In this document: positions 20,924 to 32,090 of the stretch, piece by piece | Numbering within the stretch: position 1 is the first letter of the stretch | Layout: the number at the start of each line of letters is the position of its first letter | Assembly: GCF_019703545.1 (NCBI RefSeq) | Contig: NZ_AP018771.1 | Location: 1,240,001-1,304,000, forward strand | DNA length: 64,000 bases | Direction: 5' to 3' | From: Haemophilus influenzae | Lineage (GTDB): Bacteria; Pseudomonadota; Gammaproteobacteria; Enterobacterales; Pasteurellaceae | Position numbers and translations under genes: made by a program | Notes under the pieces: generated by a model | Seen by the model: the letters and a program-made list of their open reading frames with translations, nothing else | The model's database searches: none | What the model was told of the DNA's origin: nothing

Positions 20924-21428
20924 CAGGATTTCGCCTGATGGCGACCTACTTTTTCTTTGCTTTGCCAAAGAAAAAGTAGGCAAAAAGAAAGGCAACCCTG
21001 CTTTTCCTTATTCCCTTTGTTCCATTGAATTTGTTTCACGGAAATTTTCTAAACTCGCTGCGCTCAAACAGACGAAAATTTCCTACAAATTCAATTCCAC
21101 AAAGGTGGAAAAGAAGGGAACCCAATTTGTTCTTTATCCGATTTAAAGTGCGGTCAAAACTCAAAATATTTTTTGTTCTTAAAATGAATTTAAAATTAAC
21201 CGCACTTTTTAAATAATGCTCTGATAAATTCGGGGCCCCATATAAATCGCCTTTGCGACTTTCAATTTTCAGGCAATTTGCGTCTGTTTGAGCGTAGCGA
21301 GTTCAGCAAATTGCCGTTAAGAAAATTGAAACAAAGCAAAGAACAGCGATTTAACTGGGGCGTGTTTTCTTTGCCTACTTTCTTTTACACGAGTAAAAGA
21401 AAGTAGGTCGCCGTCAGGCGAAATCCTG
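20924..21428. repeat. Inverted pair of a dispersed Haemophilus repeat downstream of gyrA/ycaO
   Basis: Outer arms CAGGATTTCGCCTGA (20924-20938) and TCAGGCGAAATCCTG (21414-21428) are exact reverse complements. Both continue into a GGCGACCTAC / GTAGGTCGCC block. Inside, AACTCGCTGCGCTCAAAC (21052-21069) is the reverse complement of GTTTGAGCGTAGCGAGTT (21286-21303) apart from one base. The pair thus looks like two head-to-head copies of one ~200-base element. No convincing gene lies in this 582-base gap. Uptake signals occur near 21149 and 21200. A third copy is in the prophage at ~47930-48130. Confidence 0.7.
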
Positions 21429-21434
21429 ACCTAA

Positions 21435-23198
21435 TTATTTCCAATTTTCTTTTTTGGCTTTCTGCAACTTCCCATAAGCCCCCAACAACGCCTGATGTTC
21501 CTTAAAGTTTTTCAAATTTTCATCACTTGCAGGAAGATTGTAGAACGGATTGCCACCTTCAGAGACAGCTGCCCAAGCTTGTTTAACTGCATCTTTACCA
21601 TACATTTTCTCAAACACTGAACGATATTGCGCTGGTTCGCGATTTTGATCTAAATGTAATTCAATGATGGAAATTAATGCTCGATAATAATTCACAGGTT
21701 CTGTGGTGAATACGGAGCTGTTCATATTCAGCGTCCAATTTGCCCAATCTAATGCTTGTTCTAATTCGCCTAATGCAAGGTGGAGCATTGATTTTAATTC
21801 ACCCACGCGTAAGGTTGTCCAGCCGCTATTTTTAGGTGCAACGATGCCGATAAATTCACGCACGCGAGTCGCATCATCAATATTTTGGCCGTCTAATTCT
21901 TCTAATAATTCTTGATAGGTTTCTGCATCGTGATGCCAGTTTGGTAAATCCAGTAAAATTTCGCGCCAATCCATTCCCATATTATTATTGGCATAAATTA
22001 AATCGTCTGCAGGATAAATATCAGACATACCTGGCACAATAATACGGCACGCATAGACATCCAAATGGTTGTAATCCATTACGTAAACCTCTTTTTCATC
22101 GGCACGGAAAATCGCCATTAAATTATTGTATTCTTCCTGTGTGGTACCGCTGAAATCCCAATCAGCAAATTCATAATCAGGCGTTTCTTTGAATAAATCC
22201 CAAGAAATTAAACCGCTCGAATCAATAAAGTGGGTTTCTAAATTAGCGTGTTCAGCTACATCATCGTTATTGAAAGAGGGCGGTGAGAAAACATCTAAAT
22301 CTTTCAAGCTACGACCCTGTAAAAGCTCCGTCACAGTACGTTCTAATGCCACTTGGAAATTTGGATGCGCACCAAAAGAGGCAAAGCAAGTACCGTTATT
22401 CGGATTGAGTAGCACAACGCAAATAACAGGGTATTTTCCGCCAAGTGAAGCATCAAATGCATAAATTGGGAAACCTTCTTCCTCTAATTTTGCAATAGAA
22501 GCTTGAATAGATGGATAGCGATCCATCACAGATTTTGGAATTTCTGGCAGACTAATTGCTTCAGCGATAATTTTGTTTTTCACATAACGCTCAAAAACTT
22601 CTGACAAGCCTTGCACGCGTGCTTCAAATTTTGTATTGCCCGCAGACATCCCATTTGAGACATAAAGGTTGGCAATAATACTTTGTGGAATGTAAACGGT
22701 TTGTTCGTCCGATTGACGAACATAAGGCATCGCCACGATCCCACGATCATAATTGCCAGATTGTAAATCGACTAATAATTCAGGCGTAAGCTCGGCATTG
22801 GGATCAAAATAATCCAATAAATAATCATCTAAAATGCCATTAGGCAGTAAAGCATCGTCTTCAATTGGGAACCATTTTTCATTGGGATAATGCACAAAAT
22901 CGCCGTTTGCAATCTCTTGCCCTAAATAGAAATCAGCAAAAAAATAGTTGGTGGAAAGACGCTCAAAGTATTCGCCAAGGGCAGAGGCTAACGCCGCTTT
23001 TTTACTTGCCCCTTTACCATTAGAAAAACACTGCGGACAGTCTTTATCGCGAATATGCACAGACCACACATTTGGCACAGGATTCAACCAAGATGCCTCT
23101 TCAATATTAAAACCAAGTGCGGTCAATTTTTGCTGAAATTTTGCAATACTATCTTCTAATGCGGCATCTTTGCCGAGAATAAAGGTTTGTTCTGTCAT
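21435..23198 (-). CDS. ycaO: YcaO-domain protein
   Basis: 587 residues, close to E. coli YcaO (586). It starts MTEQTFILGKDAALED; a longer upstream start was rejected. An N-terminal OsmC-linked segment with CPQCFSNGKGASKKAALASA leads into the YcaO ATP-binding fold (LGEYFERLSTNYF, KFEARVQGLSEVFERYVK). A C-terminal TPR-like tail follows. YcaO proteins use ATP to activate backbone amides; the E. coli member is linked to RimO-dependent methylthiolation of ribosomal protein S12. No azole-peptide cluster is nearby, so a housekeeping role is likely. Confidence 0.9.
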   Translation of the reverse strand: MTEQTFILGKDAALEDSIAKFQQKLTALGFNIEEASWLNPVPNVWSVHIRDKDCPQCFSNGKGASKKAALASALGEYFERLSTNYFFADFYLGQEIANGDFVHYPNEKWFPIEDDALLPNGILDDYLLDYFDPNAELTPELLVDLQSGNYDRGIVAMPYVRQSDEQTVYIPQSIIANLYVSNGMSAGNTKFEARVQGLSEVFERYVKNKIIAEAISLPEIPKSVMDRYPSIQASIAKLEEEGFPIYAFDASLGGKYPVICVVLLNPNNGTCFASFGAHPNFQVALERTVTELLQGRSLKDLDVFSPPSFNNDDVAEHANLETHFIDSSGLISWDLFKETPDYEFADWDFSGTTQEEYNNLMAIFRADEKEVYVMDYNHLDVYACRIIVPGMSDIYPADDLIYANNNMGMDWREILLDLPNWHHDAETYQELLEELDGQNIDDATRVREFIGIVAPKNSGWTTLRVGELKSMLHLALGELEQALDWANWTLNMNSSVFTTEPVNYYRALISIIELHLDQNREPAQYRSVFEKMYGKDAVKQAWAAVSEGGNPFYNLPASDENLKNFKEHQALLGAYGKLQKAKKENWK

Positions 23199-23277
23199 TT
23201 TTGTTCCTAAATGAGAAAAAAGTGCGGTGAATAATAGGGGAGTTTTAATGGCGGGGCAAGATTTTTTCGGCAAAAAT

Positions 23278-23301
23278 AAACCCCGAAAAATTTCGGGGTT
23301 T
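23278..23301. terminator. Bidirectional terminator-like palindrome
   Basis: AAACCCCGAAA and TTTCGGGGTTT form an 11-bp perfect stem around an AA loop, with T-rich flanks on both strands. It lies between the minus-strand gene at 23330 and ycaO. Confidence 0.7.
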
Positions 23302-23329
23302 TCTACCGCACTTTTAACGTATATTAGAG

Positions 23330-23716
23330 TTAGAGTAATGTTGGACTGAACCGTACTTTTAAGGCAATTGTAATTGCGGCGAAAATTTTTTCATCGTTGA
23401 GAGGAAAGTTTTCGCGTAAAGTGCGGTGGGAATCAGTTATGTTTATTTGAGCTTGTGATAATTCATTTAATAAAATCGGGAGAGAAAGATTAAGTTGCTC
23501 GGCGATTTGTTGAATAGAAAAATGTTCGAAAGTCATCATCAAGCGATCTAAATTGCAGTAAGAAGGCATGCGATTATGTGTGATGAGATCGGCAAATTGA
23601 GTGTTGATTTTTACCCATTTCTTCTTACGGCTATAAAAATGCAGTAACAAACCAAATACGGTAAATCCAGCAAAGATTAGGTAAATTGCTTGGTAACGAA
23701 AAACAAGCTGAAGCAC
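23330..23716 (-). CDS. Hypothetical membrane-anchored protein, 128 residues
   Basis: It has an N-terminal transmembrane segment (YLIFAGFTVFGLLLHFY), then a basic stretch RKKKWVK, then a soluble helical part that includes IQQIAEQLNLSLPILLNELS, which could be a short helix-turn-helix. I do not recognise the family. Its 5' end abuts the decayed ABC transporter fragment on the other strand, so the deletion that created that scar may have altered this gene's upstream region. Confidence 0.5.
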   Translation of the reverse strand: MLQLVFRYQAIYLIFAGFTVFGLLLHFYSRKKKWVKINTQFADLITHNRMPSYCNLDRLMMTFEHFSIQQIAEQLNLSLPILLNELSQAQINITDSHRTLRENFPLNDEKIFAAITIALKVRFSPTLL

Positions 23717-23925
23717 AAGCTAAATATGCGGAAGAAACCCTTAAACAAGCTCGCGATTTTGCTAAACAACATCATAAAACAGCCTATTTGCTTGGTGCGT
23801 CTTTTTTATTACTTACTGATACGCTGGCTCGCACGATTGCACCGATTGAATTACCACTTGGTATTTTGACTTCTGCTTGTGGTGCGCCATTTTTCCTTTA
23901 TTTATTAGTGCGAGGGCAAAAATAA
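23686..23925 (+). pseudogene. Deletion scar: binding-protein fragment fused to the C-terminus of a FecCD-type permease
   Basis: The frame first gives GNEKQAEAQAKYAEETLKQA, resembling the mid-section of FecB/BtuF-type substrate-binding proteins. It then switches to AYLLGASFLLLTDTLARTI and LPLGILTSACGAPFFLYLLV, the diagnostic last two helices of FecCD permeases. Most of both genes is missing. It overlaps the downstream ATPase start (TAATG). I infer an internal deletion joined two transporter genes. Confidence 0.6.
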
Positions 23926-24690
23926 TGTTACTCGAAACACAAAATCTTGCCATTGGCTATGAAGGAAAAACACTGGTTCAACATATCCAATTTACCCTAG
24001 AGGAAAATCAAATTTGTTGTTTGCTTGGTGTAAATGGTGCAGGCAAAAGTACGTTTTTGAAAACTTTACTTGGTTTACAACCGCCTATTGGTGGGTGATA
24101 TTGTTTGGCAAGGAAAATCACTTTCTGATTATTCACCAACAGAATTGGCTCGGCATATTGCTTATGTGCCACAAGCGCATTCTCATTTATTTCCTTTTTT
24201 AGTGCAGGATATGGTGATGATGGGGCGATCTGCTTTTTTGAAGTGGTATCAAACTCCGAAAAAATCTGATTTGGATTTAGCATTAATGGCATTGCAAGAG
24301 TTAGAAATTGCTCATCTTGCGCAACGTTATTATCATCAATTAAGTGGCGGCGAAAAACAGCTTGTGTTGATTGCCCGTGCGATTGCTCAACAAGCCAAAC
24401 TTTTAATTATGGACGAACCGACTTCTAGCCTTGATTTTGGTAATCAAATTCGAGTGTTAGAAAAAATAAAACAACTGCAAAAGCAAAAAATTGCGCTTAT
24501 TATTAGCACACATAATCCACAACAAGCGGCATTTTTAGGGGATAATATTGTTTTGCTTGATCAACAAGTTGGCTTTCAACAAGGCGATAAAAAACATTTA
24601 TTAACCTTAGAAAACTTGGCGAAAATTTACCGCACTTCGTCCGAACTTTTACATCAACATTTGAATAATTACATTGAAAAATCACTATGA
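23924..24690 (+). pseudogene. Frameshifted FecE/FhuC-type ABC ATPase
   Basis: The first frame encodes MLLETQNLAIGYEGK through Walker A GVNGAGKS and stops at PPIGG. The other frame continues with GDIVWQGKSL, signature LSGGEKQLVLIARAI, Walker B LLIMDEPTSSLD and the His-loop ISTHNPQQA. The break is at 24087-24098, where GGTGGGTGAT would read through as GGTGGTGAT with one G fewer. Together they would make a ~255-residue metal/siderophore or vitamin B12 importer ATPase. The lost permease upstream supports decay rather than sequencing error. Confidence 0.75.
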
Positions 24691-25493
24691 CTATTTACGA
24701 CATCAATTTTGCTGAACTGTATCAACAACACTTAATCGCTTGTAATCATTACAACTTACCTCCGATAAAATGGGATAAAAAAGCTGTGAAAATGGCAGAG
24801 AATTTAGTCGGCAAACCTTCAGCATATAATCAGCAATTATTGCAAGCTATGAATGTGCAAACCGATGAAACTGTGTTGGATATTGGCTGTGGGCCTGGTA
24901 CTTTTGCTGTGCCGCTCGCACAACAAGGTTCAACGGTATATGCCTTAGATTATAGCAATGGAATGTTAGACTGTTTGGCACAATTCAAGCAGAAATTTGG
25001 TTTACATAATCTGACGACATTTCATAAATCTTGGGCGGATAATTGGGATGATGTGCCACAAGCTGATGTAGTGTTGGCATCTCGTTCAACGTTGGTGGAC
25101 GATTTGGACGATATGATCGAAAAACTCTGTGCCAAGGCGAAAAAACGTGTGTTTTTGACTTCTGTCACACAACGCCATTTCTTAGATGAGGGCGTATTTG
25201 AGGCGATTGGCCGTGAAGATATTGGTTTCCCCACTTATATTTATTTACTCAATCGGTTGTATCAAAAAGGCATTCAGGCAAATTTGAATTTTATTGAAAC
25301 GGAATCGGGTTGTTTTCAAGGTGAAAGCTACGAGGATTTATTAGCCTCGGTGGAGTTTTCTTTAGGCGAGCTTTCCGAAAAAGAAAAACAAGGTTTGAAA
25401 GCCTTTTACGATCGTAAACAAGCCAATAACGAACCCATTTCTCACGGACAGAAAAAATGGGCGTTGATTTGGTGGAATGTGGATCGCATCTAA
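24687..25493 (+). CDS. SAM-dependent methyltransferase, class I
   Basis: 268 residues. Motif I is VLDIGCGPGTFAVPLA near residues 60-75, followed by VYALDYSNGMLD (motif II) and VVLASRSTLVDD. The substrate is not evident. The start overlaps the stop of the broken ABC ATPase (ATGA), so it was probably the last gene of that transporter operon. Methyltransferases sit beside iron-uptake loci in several Pasteurellaceae. Intact, unlike its operon partners. Confidence 0.75.
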   Translation: MTIYDINFAELYQQHLIACNHYNLPPIKWDKKAVKMAENLVGKPSAYNQQLLQAMNVQTDETVLDIGCGPGTFAVPLAQQGSTVYALDYSNGMLDCLAQFKQKFGLHNLTTFHKSWADNWDDVPQADVVLASRSTLVDDLDDMIEKLCAKAKKRVFLTSVTQRHFLDEGVFEAIGREDIGFPTYIYLLNRLYQKGIQANLNFIETESGCFQGESYEDLLASVEFSLGELSEKEKQGLKAFYDRKQANNEPISHGQKKWALIWWNVDRI

Positions 25494-25544
25494 TGTTTCA
25501 AGTGGAATCAATTTATTTTTCTATCACTAATTAAAGGGACGATT

Positions 25545-26246
25545 ATGTTATTTGCTTTACCTGCGCTGAATGATAACTACATTTGGCTTTATCAACGAGA
25601 AAATCTGCCACTTATTATTGTCGATTTGCCTGAAACGGACAAGCTGTTTGCATGGCTAGATAAGCAAAACGCAACGATTGAAGCGGTGTTGCTTACTCAC
25701 GAACATGATGATCATACACAAGGTGTGTCGGCATTTAAAAAACGTTATCCAACAGTGCCGATTTATGGGCCGCAAGAATGTGAGAAAAAAGGTGCGACTC
25801 AAATTGTGAACGAAGGGAAGATCCTTACCGCAAATTATCAAATTGATGTCATTCCGACGGGGGGACACACTAAACAGCACGTTAGTTTTTTAGTAGATAA
25901 TCATTTATTTTGTGGTGATGCGTTATTTTCTGCAGGTTGCGGACGTGTTTTTACAGGCAATTATGCGCAGATGTTTGATGGTTTGCAGCGTTTGAATACA
26001 TTGCCTGACGAGACGATTGTTTGCCCAGCTCATGAATATACCTTGGGGAATTTAGCATTTGCGGAAACTGTGTTGGTAGAAAAAAGTGCGGTAGAAAAAC
26101 AACGTATTTTTGTTGAAACACAACGGGCTGAAAATAAACCGAGTTTGCCGACAACCTTAAAACTTGAGCGAGAAATTAATCCGTTTTTACAAGCAAAAAC
26201 ACTTGAAGAATTTACCGCACTTCGCAAAGCAAAAGATATTTTCTAA
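25545..26246 (+). CDS. gloB: GloB, hydroxyacylglutathione hydrolase (glyoxalase II)
   Basis: 233 residues, metallo-beta-lactamase fold. The metal-binding motif THEHDDH is near residue 52, with further ligands in GGHTKQH and [12 protein letters not shown]. It hydrolyses S-lactoylglutathione to lactate and glutathione in methylglyoxal detoxification. Preceded by AAAGGGACG as ribosome site. The length is slightly shorter than E. coli GloB (251). Confidence 0.92.
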   Translation: MLFALPALNDNYIWLYQRENLPLIIVDLPETDKLFAWLDKQNATIEAVLLTHEHDDHTQGVSAFKKRYPTVPIYGPQECEKKGATQIVNEGKILTANYQIDVIPTGGHTKQHVSFLVDNHLFCGDALFSAGCGRVFTGNYAQMFDGLQRLNTLPDETIVCPAHEYTLGNLAFAETVLVEKSAVEKQRIFVETQRAENKPSLPTTLKLEREINPFLQAKTLEEFTALRKAKDIF

Positions 26247-26289
26247 TATTGGGTGAGGACAAAGTGCGGTGATTTTTTAAATTAGCAGA

Positions 26290-27150
26290 TTATTTCTTTC
26301 TCGCTAACATTGTGGCAAATTTCATTTTAATGCGATTGCCGTTTTCATCAGTTTTGTGTAATTCGCCCATATTTTCGTTATATTCTAAGAATTCCCAATC
26401 TTTGTAATATTCTTTCAATTCGTTTTCAGCAAAAGTGAATGAGAACGGAAGTGGGCAAGGCACATCATCTGTGGACATGGCGGCAACGATTAAGTTATAC
26501 CCGCCAATATTAGTGTGTTCTTGCATATTTTTAATGATTGACGGCACACGTTCACGATTTAAGAACATAAACACCACCGTTGAAACAATAAAATCATAGT
26601 TTTCTTGAATGCTGGCGGCGTTAATGTCGTAAAGTGCGGTAGAAATATTAAGGTTTTCTTTCTCTTTGGTTTCATTTAAAAAGGCAATGCTGTTTTCATT
26701 GTGATCCCAAGAGGTTACATCATAGCCTAATAAACTTAAATAAAGTGAATTACGCCCTTGTCCGCAACCTAAATCTAATACTTTACAAGGCGAGATAATT
26801 TTTGCTGCATCCACCACATCGCCGTGAATGGCAGTCATGTTGTATTTTTTACTGAAATAATCTTCTTTTTTGCAATAGAAACCTAGGGTACATTCTAGGT
26901 CATCAGAAAGAGCTTCAACACGATGCCATGCTTGAGGTTCAACAAAAGGAATGTGGCTTTCTGGGGTAAAAATATGCTCGGCAATAACATCGCCATTTTC
27001 TGTTAGCTCATAAAATTTAAGCTTACCTTTTAATACGGTTAATTTTCCCCAAGTGCCGACTTTTGTGTTGTGCTTTTCTTGGAACATTTGTGGCAATTTG
27101 TCTTTTGTCCACACTGGCATTTGTTTATAGCAGATTAATTCGTTTTTCAT
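26290..27150 (-). CDS. tehB: TehB, SAM-dependent methyltransferase (tellurite resistance family)
   Basis: About 286 residues. The N-terminal part is a cupin-like domain (PQMFQEKHNTKVGTWGKL ... VEPQAWHRVE) fused to a class I methyltransferase with motif I VLDLGCGQGRNSLYLS. This long two-domain form is the one described in Haemophilus, where TehB contributes to tellurite and oxidant tolerance and haem use. I chose the ATG at 27150 (MKNELICYKQ), four residues inside the longest frame. It is monocistronic. Confidence 0.9.
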   Translation of the reverse strand: MKNELICYKQMPVWTKDKLPQMFQEKHNTKVGTWGKLTVLKGKLKFYELTENGDVIAEHIFTPESHIPFVEPQAWHRVEALSDDLECTLGFYCKKEDYFSKKYNMTAIHGDVVDAAKIISPCKVLDLGCGQGRNSLYLSLLGYDVTSWDHNENSIAFLNETKEKENLNISTALYDINAASIQENYDFIVSTVVFMFLNRERVPSIIKNMQEHTNIGGYNLIVAAMSTDDVPCPLPFSFTFAENELKEYYKDWEFLEYNENMGELHKTDENGNRIKMKFATMLARKK

Positions 27151-27260
27151 AATATTCTCCAAACAGATAAATAGTTGAGTGTTATGGTAGGTTATAAGTC
27201 ATCTATTTTCAACAAGAAAATAAAAGGGCAACGTAATGTTGCCCTAATTAATTGAATTGA

Positions 27261-29309
27261 TTATTTTACTTGCATACCTGCGGTGACACCATTATCGGCA
27301 GATAACAAGAATAAATCACTACCGCCTGTTCCTGCGGATAGAATCATTCCCTCAGACACGCCGAATTTCATTTTACGTGGTGCAAGGTTTGCCACCATAA
27401 TCACAAAACGACCTTCTAGTTCTTCAGGTTTATTGTAAGCCGCTTTAATGCCAGAGAAGACTTGACGAGTATGATCGCCAAGATCCAATTCAAAACGTAA
27501 AAGTTTATTAGATTCTGGCACTGCTTCGCATTTCAGTACTTTTGCTACACGCATATCAAGTTTAGCGAAATCATCAATCGTGATGGTTTCAGCAATAGGT
27601 TCAACGGCAGAAAGTGCGGTTGGTTTTGCTTCTGTTTTTTCTGCGGCTTTATTGGCTGCTGCAAATAAGGCTTTAGTTTCTTCCACTACGGCATCAATTT
27701 GTTTTTTCTCTAAACGAGAGAATAAGGCTTTAAACGGTGCAAGGGTATGACCAAGTAATGGTTGATGAATATTATCCCAACGTAATTCAGCTTGTAAGAA
27801 GGCTTCTGCACGTTCTGCCAGTTTTGGAAGAACAGGTTTTAAGTAAGACATCAACACGCGGAAAAGCTCAATACCCATTGAACATACGGCTTGCAATTCT
27901 GCCTCTTTGCCTTCTTCTTTTGCAATCACCCAAGGGGCTTTTTCATCAATATATTTATTGGCTTTATCCGTTAATGCCATAATCTCACGAATGGCTTTAT
28001 TGTATTCACGGCTTTCGTAATAAGCAGTGATTTGCTCGGCTTGAGCGGTAAATTCTGCAAATAATGATTCGTCTTCCAGTTTATCCGCAAGTTTGCCTTC
28101 AAAGCGTTTCGCAATAAAGCCCGCATTGCGTGAAGCTAAATTCACTAATTTATTTACAATATCTGTATTTACACGTTGTACGAAATCTTCAAGGTTAAAG
28201 TCTAAATCTTCAATGCGATCATTTAATTTTGCTGCATAGTAATAACGCAAACATTCAGGATCGATATGATTCAAATAAGTGCTGGCTTGAATGAATGTGC
28301 CGCGAGATTTTGACATCTTCGCCCCATCCACCGTGACATAGCCATGAGCGAACACATTAGTCGGTTTACGATAGCCACTGCCTTCAAGCATTGCAGGCCA
28401 AAATAGACTGTGAAAATAAACGATATCTTTACCGATGAAATGATAAAGCTCCGCATCACTGCCTTCAGCCCAAAATTCATTGAAATCAATGCCTTCACGA
28501 TTGCATAGATTTTTGAATGAAGCCATATAGCCGATTGGCGCATCTAACCAAACATAAAAGAATTTATCTTTTGCGCCCGGAATTTCAAAACCGAAATAAG
28601 GCGCATCGCGTGAAATATCCCATTGTTGTAAACCGCTTTCAAACCATTCTTGCATTTTGTTGGCAATTTCAGATTGAAGTGAGCCAGAACGTGTCCATTC
28701 TTTTAACATCCCTTCAAATGCAGGTAAGTCAAAGAAAAAGTGTTCAGATTCTTTTACAACAGGCGTTGTGCCAGAAACGGCTGAACGAGGATTAATTAAA
28801 TCCATTGGACTATAAGTAGAAGCACAAACTTCGCAGTTATCGCCATATTGATCTTCCGCTTTACATTTCGGGCAAGTGCCTTTCACAAAACGATCAGGCA
28901 AGAACATATTTTTTTCAGGATCGAATAACTGAGAAATAACTTTACTCTTAATAAAGCCATTAGCTTTGAGTTTATTGTAAATTTCTGCAGTGAGCTGTTT
29001 GTTTTCTTCGCTGTGAGTGGAATGGTAGTTATCAAAACTAATATTAAAACCTGCAAAATCACGCACGTGATCGGCTTTTGCTTTAGCAATTAATTCTTCA
29101 GGTGTAATGCCAAGTTTATCAGCATTCAGCATAATAGGTGTGCCGTGCGCATCGTCCGCACAGACAAAATGGATTTTATTGCCACGCATACGTTGAAAAC
29201 GCACCCAAATATCCGCTTGGATATGTTCTAACATATGGCCTAAATGAATTGCCCCATTGGCATAAGGCAAGGCGCAAGTGACTAAAATTTTACGGGGTTG
29301 AGTTGTCAT
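27261..29309 (-). CDS. metG: MetG, methionyl-tRNA synthetase
   Basis: 682 residues, class I synthetase. The HIGH-type motif is HLGHMLEH near residue 22, zinc knuckle cysteines occur in [17 protein letters not shown], and the KMSKS loop is AKMSKSRGT near 334. A C-terminal EMAP/Trbp-type dimerisation domain begins at [15 protein letters not shown] near 580. It charges initiator and elongator tRNA-Met. Length and domain order match the E. coli enzyme (677). Confidence 0.97.
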   Translation of the reverse strand: MTTQPRKILVTCALPYANGAIHLGHMLEHIQADIWVRFQRMRGNKIHFVCADDAHGTPIMLNADKLGITPEELIAKAKADHVRDFAGFNISFDNYHSTHSEENKQLTAEIYNKLKANGFIKSKVISQLFDPEKNMFLPDRFVKGTCPKCKAEDQYGDNCEVCASTYSPMDLINPRSAVSGTTPVVKESEHFFFDLPAFEGMLKEWTRSGSLQSEIANKMQEWFESGLQQWDISRDAPYFGFEIPGAKDKFFYVWLDAPIGYMASFKNLCNREGIDFNEFWAEGSDAELYHFIGKDIVYFHSLFWPAMLEGSGYRKPTNVFAHGYVTVDGAKMSKSRGTFIQASTYLNHIDPECLRYYYAAKLNDRIEDLDFNLEDFVQRVNTDIVNKLVNLASRNAGFIAKRFEGKLADKLEDESLFAEFTAQAEQITAYYESREYNKAIREIMALTDKANKYIDEKAPWVIAKEEGKEAELQAVCSMGIELFRVLMSYLKPVLPKLAERAEAFLQAELRWDNIHQPLLGHTLAPFKALFSRLEKKQIDAVVEETKALFAAANKAAEKTEAKPTALSAVEPIAETITIDDFAKLDMRVAKVLKCEAVPESNKLLRFELDLGDHTRQVFSGIKAAYNKPEELEGRFVIMVANLAPRKMKFGVSEGMILSAGTGGSDLFLLSADNGVTAGMQVK

Positions 29310-29458
29310 TTATTATTCTCTTTTTAGCATACAAAAATTGTGCTTATCTTACTTTAAATAGGGGATTTTTTCTAGTTTGAAAAACTTTAACTTAACATAC
29401 CGCACTTTCCGTGATTAAATATGCCCGACAAATTTACTCTACTAAACAGGAAGTTATT

Positions 29459-30571
29459 ATGGCAACCTACTTTTCTGATAATTTGACTGCCGACCAGCAA
29501 AACCAAGTTCAGCAGATTATTCAAGAATTTCAGCATCCAACCCTGCAAAAGGATCTGATTGTGCTTAATACTTTGAAAAAAGTGGAAAAGGGCGGTGATA
29601 CTTTACGCATTGAATTGAAATTACCTTTTGCGTGGAATTCTGGTGCAGAACAGTTAAAACAAGCGGTTTCTGATGCGTTGTTGAAAGCGACAGATTGTAA
29701 AGCAATTAAATGGGCGGTGACTTATCAAATCGCCACACTTAAACGTGCAAATAATCAACCTGCTGTAAAAGGTGTGAAAAATATTATTGCGGTGAGTTCT
29801 GGTAAAGGCGGCGTAGGGAAATCATCGGTTTCCGTTAATCTCGCTTTAGCATTACAAGCACAAGGCGCACGTGTTGGGATTTTAGATGCGGATATTTATG
29901 GCCCTTCTATTCCACATATGTTAGGCGCAGCGGATCAACGCCCGACTTCGCCAGATAATCAACACATCACCCCAATTAAAGCCCATGGTTTATCTGCAAA
30001 TTCCATTGGCTTTTTAATGAATGAAGATAGTGCAACAATTTGGCGCGGCCCAATGGCGAGTAGTGCATTAAGCCAATTATTAAATGAAACCCTATGGGAT
30101 AGTTTAGATTATCTTGTTATCGATATGCCTCCTGGCACTGGCGATATTCAACTTACCTTATCACAACAAATCCCTGTGACTGGCGCAGTGGTAGTGACAA
30201 CTCCACAAGATATTGCTTTGCTTGATGCAGTGAAAGGTATTTCAATGTTTGAGCGAGTATCCGTACCAGTGTTAGGCATTGTGGAAAATATGTCGATGCA
30301 TATTTGTAGTAAGTGCGGTCATCACGAAGCGATTTTTGGCACAGGCGGTGCAGAGAAAATGGCGGAAAAATACAATGTAAAAGTATTAGCTCAACTTCCT
30401 CTGCATATTCGTATCCGTGAAGATTTAGATGCAGGCAACCCGACCGTTGTGCGAGTGCCTGAAAATGAAATTTCACAAGCGTTCTTACAACTTGCAGAAA
30501 AAGTCTCTACAGAACTTTACTGGCAAGGTTCCGTAATCCCAAGCGAGATTTTATTTAAAGAAGTGAAATAA
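29459..30571 (+). CDS. mrp: Mrp/ApbC, P-loop iron-sulfur cluster carrier
   Basis: 370 residues. An N-terminal MIP18-like segment precedes the deviant Walker A SSGKGGVGKSSV near residue 117 and Walker B VIDMPPGTGD. The CxxC (CSKCGHH) near 280 ligates the bridging cluster in this family. It is involved in Fe-S cluster delivery. I chose MATYFSDN at 29459; the longer in-frame ATG lacks a ribosome site. The metG-mrp divergent arrangement is common in gammaproteobacteria. A terminator follows. Confidence 0.93.
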   Translation: MATYFSDNLTADQQNQVQQIIQEFQHPTLQKDLIVLNTLKKVEKGGDTLRIELKLPFAWNSGAEQLKQAVSDALLKATDCKAIKWAVTYQIATLKRANNQPAVKGVKNIIAVSSGKGGVGKSSVSVNLALALQAQGARVGILDADIYGPSIPHMLGAADQRPTSPDNQHITPIKAHGLSANSIGFLMNEDSATIWRGPMASSALSQLLNETLWDSLDYLVIDMPPGTGDIQLTLSQQIPVTGAVVVTTPQDIALLDAVKGISMFERVSVPVLGIVENMSMHICSKCGHHEAIFGTGGAEKMAEKYNVKVLAQLPLHIRIREDLDAGNPTVVRVPENEISQAFLQLAEKVSTELYWQGSVIPSEILFKEVK

Positions 30572-30582
30572 TCAAAAAAGAT

Positions 30583-30607
30583 AGGGCTGCATTTGCAGCC
30601 CTTTTTT
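30583..30607. terminator. Terminator between convergent mrp and nitroreductase genes
   Basis: AGGGCTGC (30583-30590) pairs with GCAGCCCT (30595-30602) across ATTT, followed by six T residues. Confidence 0.88.
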
Positions 30608-30617
30608 AATGGGATTT

Positions 30618-31280
30618 TTACCCCACCCATCTCACCACTTCATCTAACGCTTTACGGGATTTTTTCGCAATATCGCGTGAGCGATAGCCAAAGGTTGCGG
30701 CGACAGAAACCGCATATTCTTGAAGATCGAATAATCCTTCTTCGGCGAGGCATTCATTCATTTTGTCGTAATGAAAACCTTCAATTGGGCAAGAGTCGAT
30801 GCCAAGGGCTGAAGCTCCAGTAAGCATATTTGCAAGGGCAATATAAGTTTGTTTACTGCACCAATCAAATAAAGTGCGGTCGTTTTCGAGTAATTTCATA
30901 TCTTCTTCTTGCAGGGCTTTGTATTTTGCGAGGGCGGCTTTTTGTTGCTCTGCGTTCAAGCCTTTGCGTGCCATCACATCCACAAAAAACGGACTATCAT
31001 AACGGGCATTTTTCTTCGCGAGAATTACCACAAGATGACTGCAATTATCAAGCTGATTTATCATTCCCCAGCTAAAAGGTTTCATTTTTTCGCGTAAGGT
31101 TTTATTTTGAATCACTAAAAATTTCCAAGGCTCAGAGCCTACAGAACTCGGCGATAATCGACCGCACTCTAAAATACATTCAAAATCTTCATCACTGATT
31201 TTTTTTGCGGGGTCGTAATAACGTGTTGAGCTGCGTTGATGGAAGAGTTCAAGAACTTGTTCACGAGTAAGTTGAGTCAT
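30618..31280 (-). CDS. NAD(P)H-dependent flavin nitroreductase (NfsB-like)
   Basis: 220 residues of the nitroreductase fold. FMN-contact motifs are RSSTRYYDPAKKI near residues 15-27 and LSPSSVGSEPWKFLVI. LGIDSCPIEGFHYDKMNE matches the NfsB family, and the C-terminal half ends in the VSVAATFGYRSRD strand. It likely reduces quinones and nitroaromatics using FMN. In reference H. influenzae it is annotated as a putative NAD(P)H nitroreductase. An uptake signal lies inside near 30872. Confidence 0.88.
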   Translation of the reverse strand: MTQLTREQVLELFHQRSSTRYYDPAKKISDEDFECILECGRLSPSSVGSEPWKFLVIQNKTLREKMKPFSWGMINQLDNCSHLVVILAKKNARYDSPFFVDVMARKGLNAEQQKAALAKYKALQEEDMKLLENDRTLFDWCSKQTYIALANMLTGASALGIDSCPIEGFHYDKMNECLAEEGLFDLQEYAVSVAATFGYRSRDIAKKSRKALDEVVRWVG

Positions 31281-31363
31281 TTTATTTCCTCTTTGTTAAA
31301 CAAAAATGTGGTGCCATATTAAAGATTAGTTTTTGCTAAAACAAGGGAAAGATTCTAGAATAG

Positions 31364-32068
<705 letters not shown>

Positions 32069-32090
32069 AAAAATTGGCCGCACTTTTGAT

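Noticed and set aside
20910-21216. Possible small proteins of about 60-80 residues downstream of gyrA
   Set aside because: They lie within the inverted repeat, have no ribosome site and are explained by the repeat sequence.
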